A program made the translations under genes and the position numbers. Below, piece after piece: positions 11,268-23,319 of a DNA stretch of 64,000 bases (positions are counted from its first letter, which is position 1; each line of letters starts with the position of its first letter). The notes beneath the pieces were generated by a model, which was given only the letters and a program-made list of their open reading frames with translations, was not told the origin of the DNA and made no database searches. This DNA comes from Prostheceraeus crozeri (Eukaryota > Platyhelminthes > Polycladida > Euryleptidae), in contig CAJQUW010008587.1 in NCBI GenBank assembly GCA_907163375.1, positions 419,525-483,524 on the forward strand. The letters are read 5' to 3'.

Positions 11268-14200
11268 CAAAGTGCTCATCATGCGACCAAACCAAGAGTA
11301 ATGAAAAGAAAAGCTTGTTTTTACTTGATTTTGCATGTACCCTCTCGCGGTGTTGATTTTCTGCTGTTGATATTGCTGTTGGTACTCAGATTACATATTT
11401 CTTAGGAATAAATCCATGATGTTAAGGAGAGTAAATATTAGGCTCTTAACATTCAATTGTTTTCAGAAGCATTTTTTTAAAGAATCAACCGTGCTCCATC
11501 CATTAGAAATATAGTCGAAGATCAGTGAATTGAAATTGGCGATTTTCATTCATCACTGGCGCGCTGTACCGTCCTGGATTACTAATTTTTATTCTATGAG
11601 GAATTTTATTTATATAAAGATACTACTTAATAAGTGAACAGTAGAACGAGTTCACTACCCTATTTATTAAATGTTAGATGATCAATCAAACGTTCACGAT
11701 GACAAAATTAATGTCGGTCTCGTACAGATAAGTTCAACTTCACCGAATTTTCATCCCTTTTGCACAATTTTTTTGTAATGATTAGCGCTTCCAACGCTGC
11801 GGGGTTGCGCGGATGAGGTGTTTGAGTTGTGCGTGCGCGGATGAAGGTGTCAGAAGAATATCCTTTCGTTAGTGGTTATATATATTTAGAAGAGATATGT
11901 TTTTTGAAGTCCCGGTAGCTTATTTCTTGTAAATGCATGTATACAATTGCAAATTTTTTCTACTAGAATTACTGCGTTGACTTCATTTGACATGATTCAA
12001 CTTCTAGGCTATCGATAAATATGTACAGTAGGTAGGCTTGTAGCTGAAAGTGACCTTGATTTGATTTCCAAATTTTCTAGCTAGTGTTTGTGAGTTGCAT
12101 CGATTGGGATGTTTTGTTAAGGTTGAAAAAAGTGTTTTCATTTGCTTCTGATGATAGTAATAACAATTCATTTTAAGCTCAAAACATAATTAAGCAATTA
12201 GCGTGGAGCCTGTTATCGATGTGGTTGAGCTGAAATGGTCATTCTTATCAATGAACTCAAAAGAAACAAATAGGTCGATATATTTCTAAATGGGCTAACG
12301 TGCGATGAAGTCAGGTTACGTGACTGGTATGACTTTTTATATAAGTTCCTATGCTTTAATCATCGTATAGAGTATCACAATTATAGACGTTTTATTATTC
12401 ATAACTTATTATAGTATTCAGATCTTATTTGACATATGAATATTCTATAGCGTGTGAAATTTATCTTACATGTGCGAGTTAATTTTTTAACCTCGTTTGA
12501 CCTTTATAAAAACTGAAACAATTTGCTTTTTATTTCTATAACATGAATTTTTAGCAGCTTTGATATTTGATGTACAGTTTGATCAGTGAATTAAAAATCA
12601 AATCTTAACGAAGAAATAAAAATCGGAAATGTCATTAAAATTGCTCACAATTAAACGATATATTTAAGCACGGTCAAGAATACTGGATGTTCATAAAGCC
12701 TAGACCAGGCTAGAAACAAGTTTCCAGCAACAGAAACTTTCCTTTCGTAAACATTTTCCATGAAACATAATATCAATCCACTGCTTAGCAGATAGTTCCC
12801 ACGAATAGCGAATATGTCCTCACGGAACAACGTAAGTCCTCACGGAGACTATTTCCTAGTATATCATAGGCTTGATTTTAGATCTTCCTTTATGCTACCT
12901 TGTATCGATTCACTGCCTGCGCGGATGGGGTCTGGAGGCCCGGTGGCAACGCTGAATGATTGACTTATCGGGCATGAGAAGCTCATAAAGCGACAGCTTT
13001 ATCAAAATGGTACCCAGTTTTTTTCATAAGTACATGAGAGAAGCAACCGATGGTAAGTTAATAGAGCTAGCTGTACCTGCAGTGTGTACAATGATATGAC
13101 TCTTAATGTATCTTGATCTTAGATGAAAAGCATGTTTAAAATCACATTGTTTTAATAAGAAACAAAACACATGTTTTACAGCAAATGTTTTTCAACCCTT
13201 AGAAAATTTGATGTATCGAAATACTCAATAACTAAGCCAGCGTCTTTCATTAGGGGCCTGCTTCATGCTCAGATGACGTCAACTTAATTAGAACATTATT
13301 CTTAATTTACTAGCTCTTCACCTTGCATTCAATTGCCACTTCCACGTGCTACATTCAGAGAAGGGACGAAAAATGTCATCGAACAAACACCTTTAATACT
13401 GTGAATACCAAGAAGACGATATTGACGTTGTAATTTGGACGCGAAAAAACGGCAAATGTCGAGGAGTGATGAGTTTTCCGAATTCACCTCTGTTTGCCGA
13501 TTCCCTAATTGCATACAGAACAAAAACTTTGATTAACACCGCTTCGTTAACTTCTATGTTATACAGACAGGCTATCAGATATAGTCTTCTGTATTAGTTT
13601 CGACTAAGCAATTTCAATGAAAACCATTAGGGTTCGTTATCGAAGATCAGCTGCTTAGTTATTTGGCAATTCCAGTCAATCTGGAGCAGCACATATAGTA
13701 GTCCCCCGTCAGTGTGTCAGTGTGCCTTTGCGTTAGTCGCATTAAACTGTATAGTCAGCAATAAGTCTACTTGGCACATAAAGGCTTTTGTTCTAAGATC
13801 CTCCTTCATTAGTTCCTATGACTTTCATAGTTGAGACGAAATCACAACAATAATGTTATCTTTCAAGTAACATAAGCATTAAAAAACATCCATGACTTTC
13901 CCTGACCAAACTCATGCCAGTCACTCAACAATCCTGCGTATCCTGACGACTCATTTTAAAAATATAGTTCAACATTTCGATGTACCATGCGCCATATCAA
14001 GAGGAAACATTTCGAAAAATTTATAAAGATCAGCTTATTAGACGTCAATGCTTACAATTATTACAAGTTATATCTCGACTTTCCTAACGATATGCACGTA
14101 CGTGAATATGGAGGAGAAGATGATATGTGGGTTGAAGAACTTGAATCAAAGCTATTTCTTCTGCGATGACACAACTATTATTGATGAGACATTCTTTCCA

Positions 14201-16251
14201 ATAGCAGTTAACCAATCTGCATTTTGACAAGAATCATTCAATCCAATTCATGGCGATATTGAGGAAGTTGGGGAACAAACACGGTGGCCTATAACTTAGC
14301 ACCTTATTGATTGTGGTATAATTATAATACCTAGATAATCATTTTATCTTCTCCCACCCCCTCAATCACTCGCGATCGGTTCGAAATCCCTGTTTGTGTT
14401 ATCTGCAAAAAAGTCGGCCTAATAGTTGACTTTATGCTATTATCGATTATCCAATGTCTCGTCAGCATCTGAATTTATTTCAATTTTCAGAATTTTTCCC
14501 AACTAGTCAGCTTGTTGAAAAAGCATGAAGGATTGAATAGAGACAATTGATGCTGTTGCACCAATTGTAGGAAATTCCATTTGTTATAACCAGAGACCGG
14601 ATCTGTATTTTAAGTAAATGAACAGTACATATTAAAGTACAAAATTCATCTTAATTTCATTTAAAATGTCTATATTCAATATAGAAAAATTTGCGAACAA
14701 AAATGTGTTATTCTTATGATAAATTCTTCAGGAAGAACTTACAGGAAGAATTTACTTGTAAAATTGATATCTCTTTCGTGAATAACTGAACCTCGTTTAC
14801 ATGTAGATTTTCATGACTTACTAGTTGATGCTCATCGAAAACTGAAGCATTTCAATGGTAAGAAGTGAAGGTAAATGCATCCGAGTTCATGGGAACTTGT
14901 TGTTTGAAGCTGTAATTAGTGCACTACCTTCTCTGTCGAAAATAGCCTACCACAACCCATTGATTGCTTGGGACTTAATATATCTGCAAACTCACAGCAG
15001 AAATTCTCATAATTAGGTGTATGAGAGAATTCTCGTTATTCAAAATCTATCAATCAAATATAGGCTTACTATTCCATCTATCGAAATTTACCTCGTGCAA
15101 CTGACTGCTGCCAAAGGAGAACATGTTAAACAACAGCAATTCTTTGTAGCATCATAAAAGCTTTTTCTCAAGACAATGCGTTTCTTTAATGATTTTGTAT
15201 GTGGTGATTTAAATAATCACAGCGGTATAGAACATCAAAAAGACCATGATGTTCAAGAAGAGATGATAAAAAAATATGCATCTCTTGTCAGTTGACAAAT
15301 TGAGCGCAAGGTCTCCGGCTTGCAAGTTCATTCGATAGGTGACATAGTTTCTCTTTTGATAGTTATCTTGACCGTGTAACTGTTCTGTGAATTCTATATT
15401 ACATAAGAACAGTTACATGTTGCATAATAACAGCTGAAAACAGAGAATTTGAATAATGCAACACATATAAATAGTGTTCATGTTTATACTTGTTCTCTTT
15501 ATTCGATATGTCATTGTAAGACACATCACGCAATCACTTTTCAATCACTCGTGTACTTTATCTAACAATCAATTCCAACGTTCCGCAAATCTGAGATATG
15601 GTGACCCATGAATAATGCAGGGAACCTCGAGCGTCTCAGCTAAAAATGCAATACATAATGAATACTGTCCAGTGGAGGTGCGCATTTGCTTTAAAATACA
15701 CGTATTTTGATAATATTGGATACAGTAGCATGGCGTAAAACTATAAGTGAAGTTGTGAATATATTGCAAGTGCGAGCTTTTAGCTCACATTTATCCTTCA
15801 AAATCGTAGAGCTATTCGACATTTTGATGAGCACAAACCTCTTTCTCTAATCCATTGTAGTTAAAATGCTAATTCCAACATCAGTGTCTGCAAATTGAGG
15901 AATCATGACATTCTTTTGGTCACAAATTAGACATTTTTGAACATTTTAAGAAAGAAAGAAAGCCTTCGAATATTTGTAATGATGCTGATGCGACAGGTAT
16001 CACATTCAACCACAGAGCAGGCTTAATTCATACTTAAATGAAAGGGGCTGTCAAAACACAGTTGTACTGGCAGACATGCTATCATTGGTTGCCTGGATCC
16101 TTTTAGCATCGTATTAAGCAAGAGTTTCTTCATGAAAAACACTCCTGAACACTTGAGCAAGAGCTTCATTTAATAACTGTATTTCACACTTATTATAGAC
16201 TCAAAAATTATTCAAAAACAGAGATTATATATTTTGTCATTTATATATATA
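11268..16251. other. intergenic or intronic DNA between the two bZIP genes
   Basis: No recognised exon, repeat or RNA gene. One perfect CRE palindrome TGACGTCA lies at 13274-13281. The 60-codon open frame at 13987-14169 is charged and intact but matches nothing I know and has no splice context, so I do not call it. Two related words GCGCGGATGA occur near 11808 and 11840. Confidence 0.35.
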
Positions 16252-17651
16252 CAGGGTGAGTAAAAAAAAACGTTATTTGAAGTTTGTGAAAAATCTATCT
16301 GAATTGTCATTCTGATTTCTTTCTCAAGTTGACTGATTGAATTTCTATGGTTTTATTTTCCATATCCAAGCACCAAATCAATGCTCTAAGTTCAAAAAAT
16401 TCGAATTCATATCATCGAACGAATGGCTTCTGTACATAGTTTATACAAGTGTATGCACAAGTATTCATTTAGTGCTTCATTCATGCCAAACTATGATGGA
16501 AAGGAAGGCAAGGCTTGTTGCATGGGCGGTTACATTCAACAATGTGTCCGAAGCAAGGAGAAAATACATGGATGAATTTCATGAGGAAGCCCCACCTCCA
16601 CCGACAGTCCATCGTTGGATGAAGAAATTCCTTACGTATGGGGATATGAATAAGCGTGAAAATGGAAGTGGTCGTCCAGTGACGGCTACAGGTGACGATA
16701 TCTTTACCTCCATCAAGCCGATAATTGAAGATGACCCGAACGTTTCTACGCGTCGCATAAGCAACACGCTTGGAGTCTCGCAAAGTAGCGTCGTTCGCTG
16801 TCTTCATAAGAAAAAGTATCATCCCTATAAGCCAACCTTTGTCCAGGAACTCTCAGATGACGATCACGACCGACGTCTCGAATTCTGTCAATGGATCCTC
16901 AATTCCTCACTTCAGCATCCTCAATTCCATCTCCGAATAGTTTTTTTCCGACGAAGCTGTCTTTCATGTGAATGGAACTGTAAATAAGCACAATCTGCAC
17001 TGCTGGAGCACTGAGAACCCTAAAGCTTTCGTCGAAAAGCTTCATGACCGGAGATCTGTCACTGTATGGGCCATGATAGACCATACTGGAGTGCTGAGTT
17101 ACGACATCAGTGAACTAGCGATGAACAGCGATCGGTACTGCAATGTTCTGAAACAGCATGTTATTCCCTTCTTGCGACGAAACGAAAACCAGAGCAGATT
17201 CTATCAACAGGATGGAGCCCCTCCCCACTACAGCAACGCAAGTCGAAGAATCCTCGACGAAAATCTGACGGGTCGGTGGATTGGTCGAAGAGGACCAGTT
17301 GAGTGGCCACCCTGTTCTCCAGACCTTACTGTTTGCGACTTCTTCCTGTGGGGAGCGTTAAGAGACCGAGTGTATGCGCGACTGCCAAGAAATACGAGAG
17401 AACTGACAGCCTGCATTCGAGAGGAAATTACTTCTTTCACATCTAACGCCTGCATGAAGGCCTATGACTCATTTGTTCGACGATGCTCTCTTTGCATTCA
17501 GCAGGAAGGTGTTCAGTTTGAGTCGCTGTTGTAACCACAGCTTGTGAGGAGCAGCTTTTTCAATGTTCATAACCGCCTGTTGTTGCATTTTATTGTAACT
17601 TATAATAGATATCCCACAAAAGGTAAATAACGTTTTTTTTGACTCACCCTG
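16252..17651 (+). mobile_element. mariner-like DNA transposon, DD41D (rosa-like), 1400 bp
   Basis: The element begins CAGGGTGAGTAAAAAAAAAC and ends with its complement; the terminal inverted repeats match over 27 bp with one mismatch. TA dinucleotides flank both sides (16250-16251 and 17652-17653), the target duplication of Tc1/mariner elements. The single transposase gene is described separately. Near-complete ends and one visible frame change suggest a fairly recent, now inactive copy. Confidence 0.93.
16493..17534 (+). pseudogene. mariner transposase, DD41D, broken by one frameshift
   Basis: The start MMERKARLVAWAVTFNNVSE at 16493 opens the DNA-binding half, including PPPPTVHRWMKKF, NGSGRPVTA and a helix-turn-helix (VSTRRISNTLGVSQSSVVRC). 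The catalytic half follows: FSDEAVFHVNG holds the first Asp, YQQDGAPPHY the second (codon 17211-17213) and VCDFFLWG the third (codon 17337-17339). Forty-one residues separate the second and third Asp, the DD41D spacing known from rosa-type mariners of insects. The protein ends VQFESLL at 17534, about 110 bases before the inverted repeat. The first half and second half lie in different frames; the shift falls in the T run just before FSDEAVF (about 16938-16945), so the copy cannot make full transposase as read. Confidence 0.9.
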
Positions 17652-17653
17652 TA

Positions 17654-18186
17654 TAATAAACTCAAGATTACAGATAATGCAAGCAATTGCATTTCTGAAC
17701 AAATAGAATTTGCTGCGTGAAAGCTAATCATAGAGAAGTGTTAAAAATGTTGACCGTAGTTAGACGAAATTCAGTCACAGTCAGCGCGAGAAGAATTAAA
17801 TTGAAATTCCGGGTACGCGAAGACTCGGTTCCTTGTTGCAATAAGATATTTGCCTATTGTTTATTAATGCATGCTTGAATATGTCCAATTTTTTTCTAAA
17901 CATTTTCCGGTTAATATCGAGAAATATAATAGCAAGGAGAAGAAAACGAGTCACTGTTTCACCAGGTTGATGCAATAAAAACATGCGTTTTTAATGCGAA
18001 TTTGCCTCAACCTCCCCTGTACGCGCGAGATCCGTGACCTGCGACTTTGACAACAAGATCTCGCTCAATTCAGCATGAGTTGCATTTGAAAATTTTGCCA
18101 TTAATAGTGAGAAGACCTCAGACGAATGACTTGCCAAACTGATAAATACATATGCTTTTACGTTCTTCTCGTACATGTACATGATA
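17654..18186. other. non-coding stretch upstream of bZIP gene 2 exon
   Basis: Presumed intron or 5' flank. No motif recognised. Confidence 0.4.
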
Positions 18187-18206
18187 GTGTGCTTTCATAT
18201 TTTCAG
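18187..18206 (+). promoter_or_regulatory. splice acceptor of bZIP gene 2 last coding exon
   Basis: GTGCTTTCATATTTTCAG ends in AG at 18205-18206, a good acceptor. The following frame is open from its first codons (PWEDSSSFLVSLIKK), so coding may continue from an unseen upstream exon. Confidence 0.6.
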
Positions 18207-18208
18207 AT

Positions 18209-19084
18209 CCTTGGGAAGACTCTTCTTCATTCTTGGTGTCTCTGATTAAGAAATTCACCGAATTTGGTTGGCAATTGCAAATCATGAACAACTTTCCCTT
18301 GCACGGAGAAAATGGTTTAGAAGGATCCATTCCACGCGGCTCATACGAAACCAGTCCTGGCGAAGATGTGAAATTGAGTGCGATAATGCAAGGATCCTTC
18401 AGTTCCCCCGGAGCGTGCCCTGTCAGCGACCCAAATGAGCTCCCTCGTGGCTTCAACTTTCCTAATGTGGTGGACAATCATACTCCTGTACATAGCTCAT
18501 ATCTACCCTACCCACAGGCTAATTCCGTTGAGATGCATGCTCTTCCTCAGCAAGCCTACGTCGCAAATGGGGTTCCAGATCGACTAATGACGACACACGC
18601 CGCGGGAGGTGTAATGCCATCACGCTTTCACCAAGCTTCGGAGCTGTATGAACGCCAGCGAGACTTTTATGCAAAGCCTATGTCGCCCTCAGGGAACATA
18701 GAAAACCATGTGGAATTCCGGACGCTTATGGCCTCACATTCAGTGAGTAGCCAACCTCCAAGTGTTAGTGATGTGAATAAGAATTTTAGCAGTGAACATT
18801 GTATGAAGCCATATGATGTGTTAGACTCCGACCGTAAACGCCCTGAACGACGAAAGGTTCCTGACAACATGAAAGACGGTCGCTATCTTGAACGACGACA
18901 GAAAAATAATCTGGCCGCGAAAAAGTCGAGAGATCAGCGGAAACAACGTGAAATTGATCAGCAAAAACGGGCCAATGAGCTTGAGAGGGAGAATACAGTG
19001 TTGAGAGCTCAAAAGGAAGCCTTATGCAACGAAGCAAAAGCATTGAAGGATATGATTTTTGCCAAAAAGGGAAGTTATGTGTGA
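18209..19084 (+). CDS. PAR-type bZIP transcription factor 2, diverged paralog of gene 1
   Basis: The exon is open from the acceptor, reading PWEDSSSFLVSLIKK and onward; the first in-frame ATG is at 18284 (MNNFPLHGENG), giving 266 residues if translation starts there. I annotate the whole open exon because the upstream codons could be spliced from an earlier exon. The last 76 residues hold VPDNMKDGRYLERRQKNN, the basic region NNLAAKKSRDQRKQRE and a zipper ANELERENTVLR ending FAKKGSYV. They align without gaps to gene 1 with 37 identities, but the linker IAIRASFLEKEN typical of HLF/Pdp1 is replaced by DQQKRANELEREN, so DNA choice may be shared while dimer partners differ. The N-terminal part is unrelated to gene 1, rich in P, S and H, with no alanine tract. 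Same strand as gene 1, 9 kb downstream: a tandem pair. Confidence 0.88.
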   Translation, partial: PWEDSSSFLVSLIKKFTEFGWQLQIMNNFPLHGENGLEGSIPRGSYETSPGEDVKLSAIMQGSFSSPGACPVSDPNELPRGFNFPNVVDNHTPVHSSYLPYPQANSVEMHALPQQAYVANGVPDRLMTTHAAGGVMPSRFHQASELYERQRDFYAKPMSPSGNIENHVEFRTLMASHSVSSQPPSVSDVNKNFSSEHCMKPYDVLDSDRKRPERRKVPDNMKDGRYLERRQKNNLAAKKSRDQRKQREIDQQKRANELERENTVLRAQKEALCNEAKALKDMIFAKKGSYV

Positions 19085-22000
19085 AGTCATATCTGTTTGG
19101 AATTGAACCGATCCATCTATCCACGTTGCACGTATTTCGTGTCGTTTGAAGCAATATTGGATTTTCCATTTCATCCTGTCCTGTTACGTATTCAAAACGT
19201 TATTGCAACAGTACTTATTCTGAGCCTCATTGTTTTGCCTACGTACAACAGTTCTTGATCTCGTTTTGGCATGCTATTACATAGAAGATGCATCTTTTGC
19301 TTAGCGCTGACACGTTGACCCACATTTTGTGGGCGTGGACTTGTTTAGTTTGCTGCTGCTGATGTTGTAAGCGATAAGTACTGTGTGTAATTTTCGTTGT
19401 TGTTTTTTTGATCGTTTGTGATAGAATTTAGTGAAGTATTCTTCCATACTTTGATTGAGACAATCGTAACTTTGTAAGTATCATGACCAATGAGAAATTA
19501 ATCGCTTTTTGCATGAGCCGATTATTGTCAACTTTGATTAGTGTACTAGTAGATTACTTTTTATTAAGTTGCATAGAAATCATGAGGAACTTTGTATATG
19601 AGGATATCTACGAAGCTATATCTTAGAGTGCATCTTTTGATATCTGTCTAATAAATGAATGACATGGATCTCACATGCGACTTATCGCAAATTCGTTTTC
19701 TCAGTTGAATTAAGAAGACAAAATAGTGTTTAAACACAGTCAAATGAATTTATCCATTCGTTTTTTGACAGCATGACACAGCGATAATACTCCGAAGATT
19801 CATGCCAAACTGCTTTCTATTTAGCATCATGTTTAATTGGATGTTGAGTTGCATACATCTGTGTAGTGAGACAGCATTTTCAAATGCTAATATGAAAGAA
19901 TGGCGTAGTCAAATGTTAACTAATCATACAAAATTCAAAATTATTGTCATTAACATAGTATCAAATCCTGCACATTCTTCTGTTATCCAGTTTTGACTGA
20001 ATGTCTTCCTTCATATGGATTCTCTTATGCGAAGCTTTATGTGGTCAGTATCCTTGGATATATTGGATATAATTGCTTCAAACTTTGATCTTGGGCATTT
20101 AGCGGCAATCGATTTGAACCTTTGTTTCGTTAGCATTTAAACAATTCTATCAATTCGTATTTACCTTTGGCAAGATTGTATTACAGCAAAAATTTATGAA
20201 ATTTATGGCATCCAATATACCATTGAGATGAAATAGTCTGGCTTGTCTCTTCAAAATACTGAATTCATTTATTGCTTGGATTATCTTAATTTAATATGTT
20301 AGTCTGATTGCATGCAGGACTTCATGTGAGACTGCTAACTTGCCTGAAATATCGAGCGAATTTTCGTTTGATCCTGGTAAATTTTCAGATTCTTTTTAGA
20401 GAGTAAATAAGTGTAGCTTTATTCGCCTCCGCTTATCTTTGGCGGGTACCTTCGTCGATTTAATAGCGCAAAGTGCATTGCAAAATTGCTAGAATTTTTA
20501 TCGCAGGGTCCTGTACATTTAAAATGCTTCTATAGCTGGTCTATTGGAGCAACAAGATCTTAACATTTCAACTGTTCTTTTTCATCTGTTTCAATGAAAA
20601 GATGGTTGGCATCCGATCTGCTTCAGCTTTAAGTTTCACGCAAGGTCATAAATGTACTCATAGTTATTTAAAATTCTCTGCGGACGGCATCAAACTAATG
20701 TGGTCAAAAGTAATCTGTGAACTGGAATTCAGCCTAAAAACAAAATTAAAGTGCCAACTTTTCTGCAGCTTCTCTTCTGCTCTTGGTTATTTTCTGGAAA
20801 TGATGAGATATCGAAAGATGCACTGCTTAAATTACTTGCTTTATTTACTTAAAAGGATTCTGCTTTGGTAGTCAACCATTGACTGTAGCTAGACAATCAT
20901 TTGTGACACTCCTAAGTCAGAAGTCCCTGGATTTCTCAGTTACAACTTGCCTTGATGTATTGATAGAAGAAACTGTTCCTTGATTGATAGCGCAAAATGC
21001 ACTCACATTTATGAATATTTACTAAGTGATTGCGCTTATGTTCATGGTGAATGATAGATTTTCTATTAAAAGACTTTCTCAAATCCTCAAACTCGGTGTA
21101 TTTTAGAATCAGTGTATATTATTCGTTCTTCATTTATTTATTTATTTTTCTACATATCTTATCAAATAAATAAATACTTTTTGAGCATGTGCATTATTGT
21201 AATGTGCAAACATTGTTCATTTCCGGTGAAATTTTTATGTTTTGTGGCCTTTTATCACTCGAAATTGAGTGTTAGAGATGGGCTTTGATGATATGTGAAG
21301 AATTGTTTGTTTAAGAGCCGGTGTGTTAAATATAGTCTTCATTTATTAGAAAAGTGCAATTACAGATGCGCCGTTTGTCAATAGTTTGAGCGCTGTTTAT
21401 ATCTATCAAGTATTTTATTGAACGACAATTATTTCTTGCCTGTAATTTGATTTTATCATTGATATTGTCATTTTAATATGACAATGTTAATTTGTATGTG
21501 AATACGCATTTACGGTAGATGAATATTGACAGCGAGTTAGACCTTAATTTCCAGGACCTGTGAATGAAACAACTACCAGCATTGGAGAGCAGCTCATTGA
21601 AGTGATATGTGACATGTACTTCCACTTACTCTTTCCTTTGTGTAGAACATCGCTGGTCACTCGATTTCTTAGTGATCGCTTCGATTTCTTGACATTCGAC
21701 ATTCTCATGCTGTTGTTAGAATGATTTTACGATTTTTTCCAAAGAATTACATAATTGTGACGTGCTTTAATCGCTTGATTCATTTGCGACGCAACGTCAA
21801 ATTTTGTCGACATAGGCAGAATGGCGATAGAATAACTATCTTCGAGTCTAGTTTTTGAAAGAATTGTAGCTGAAACATTCTGTTAACCAAATTATTATAA
21901 GTGTCTTTTCGGGCAATTAGTTTCTCGTGACAACGAGGAAAACGTGCTTTGCTGCATTTGTATTCTCCATATCATTTATCTTTCGCTTGATTTACTCAGC

Positions 22001-23138
22001 TTGACTACATGTATATTCTTCCGTCCACACAGAAATCAAGATCATGAATTTGATCCTTCGCTACATTGCTAGTGAATTTCCAAATCATCAGTAGCAGGAG
22101 GAAATAATCAGTAGTCCACGAACAAAAAGCCAAGTGAACTCAATCCCACCTGATCATTTGTATTCGATGCTTTATGACAGTGGATTCAGCGAACTTCCAA
22201 TTGTGTGAATAGTGTTCATGAATATTTTGCTTTCAATCTGTGCTTCATCCAACTTTGTGAACGGCAACTTGGTTACATTTATAATTTTGAAATTCGCATA
22301 TTCTCCAAATATTTCAGACTAATGCACTATTTGCAAACAAATACAAGCTCCCTCTTAATAGCAAAAAGTAAGCTCCCTTTTCTTTGCAGTCGATGAAAGA
22401 TATACCAGCCTTTGACATAAGCAAGCATGAACACTTTCCTAACGAAAGGGATTTCGAAACTGAGAACTGCCTTGTATTTGACTGATTGGCAGAAGTCATG
22501 CACACGAGACTGACAGCAAAGCATTGATGAAAATTCAAGTTCTAACGCAATTGGAACTTTGTGAATTCACTTCTATGAACGTGTCGACTACTGATATATA
22601 GTGAACATATTTTCTTTGACCGTTTTATATTTCATTATCTATATGGACACACCTACATCTATCGATGGAGCAATACAACAAGAAATAATGGACAATGAAA
22701 TTGAAGTGGTGGAATCTAGTTCACTTCTTGTATAACCTTGTTTTGAAAATATGTGAACGCTTCGTAAGGAATAGTTTTTGTTAAGAAAGTACAGGATGAT
22801 GCAAAACGTGGCAGTTGTGGTTGAGATAACTCATCGAAAGGAAGTGATGCCAGGAAAAAATGTGATTCAAATCTCTTATAGTATTTCAGCAATAGCGATG
22901 AATTGACCGAAAGAGCTAAATAGGCACTATCAGTACCGCCAATGACATCATGAAACTGCAAGTATTCCAAGACAGTTATGTTGTACCTGAGGTGTATTAT
23001 ATCCTAGGATTATGAAATCCTTATTTCAGTTTTTTTGCATCTTTTGACGAGCACGGGAATAACACTGTTGTTCAGCTCAGTTTTTGTCATTGTAGTCATA
23101 GTCTTTGGTATGAATATCTGTGAAATAGAAGCTCGAAG
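19085..23138. other. 3' flank of bZIP gene 2 and intergenic DNA
   Basis: AT-rich. A candidate polyadenylation signal AATAAA is at 19650-19655, about 570 bases past the stop. Beyond it I see no exon, RNA gene or transposon end. The open frames at 20602-20871 and 22716-22970 have no recognisable motif. Confidence 0.4.
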
Positions 23139-23294
23139 ATAATCAGTTACGTTTGGTAATACCAAGTAGAGTAAATGGTAAATTTTTCTTTATTTTCTTA
23201 CAAAACCGATTAGTTTCGGTGATTGCGCAATCGCCATATCATAGGTAAGAGTTTAACATCTATTCTACTTGGTATTCCCAAAGTAAGCAGTTAT
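23139..23294. repeat. 156 bp inverted repeat, small MITE-like foldback
   Basis: The left arm contains GTTTGGTAATACCAAGTAGA and the right arm its near-complement TCTACTTGGTATTCCCAAAG. The loop has two further short hairpins, ACCGATTAGTTTCGGT and GATTGCGCAATC. It ends 25 bp before the Tc1 element at 23320 but is not part of that element's inverted repeat. Non-coding; superfamily unknown. Confidence 0.65.
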
Positions 23295-23319
23295 GAATGA
23301 TCAAGCATAATTAGGAGTA

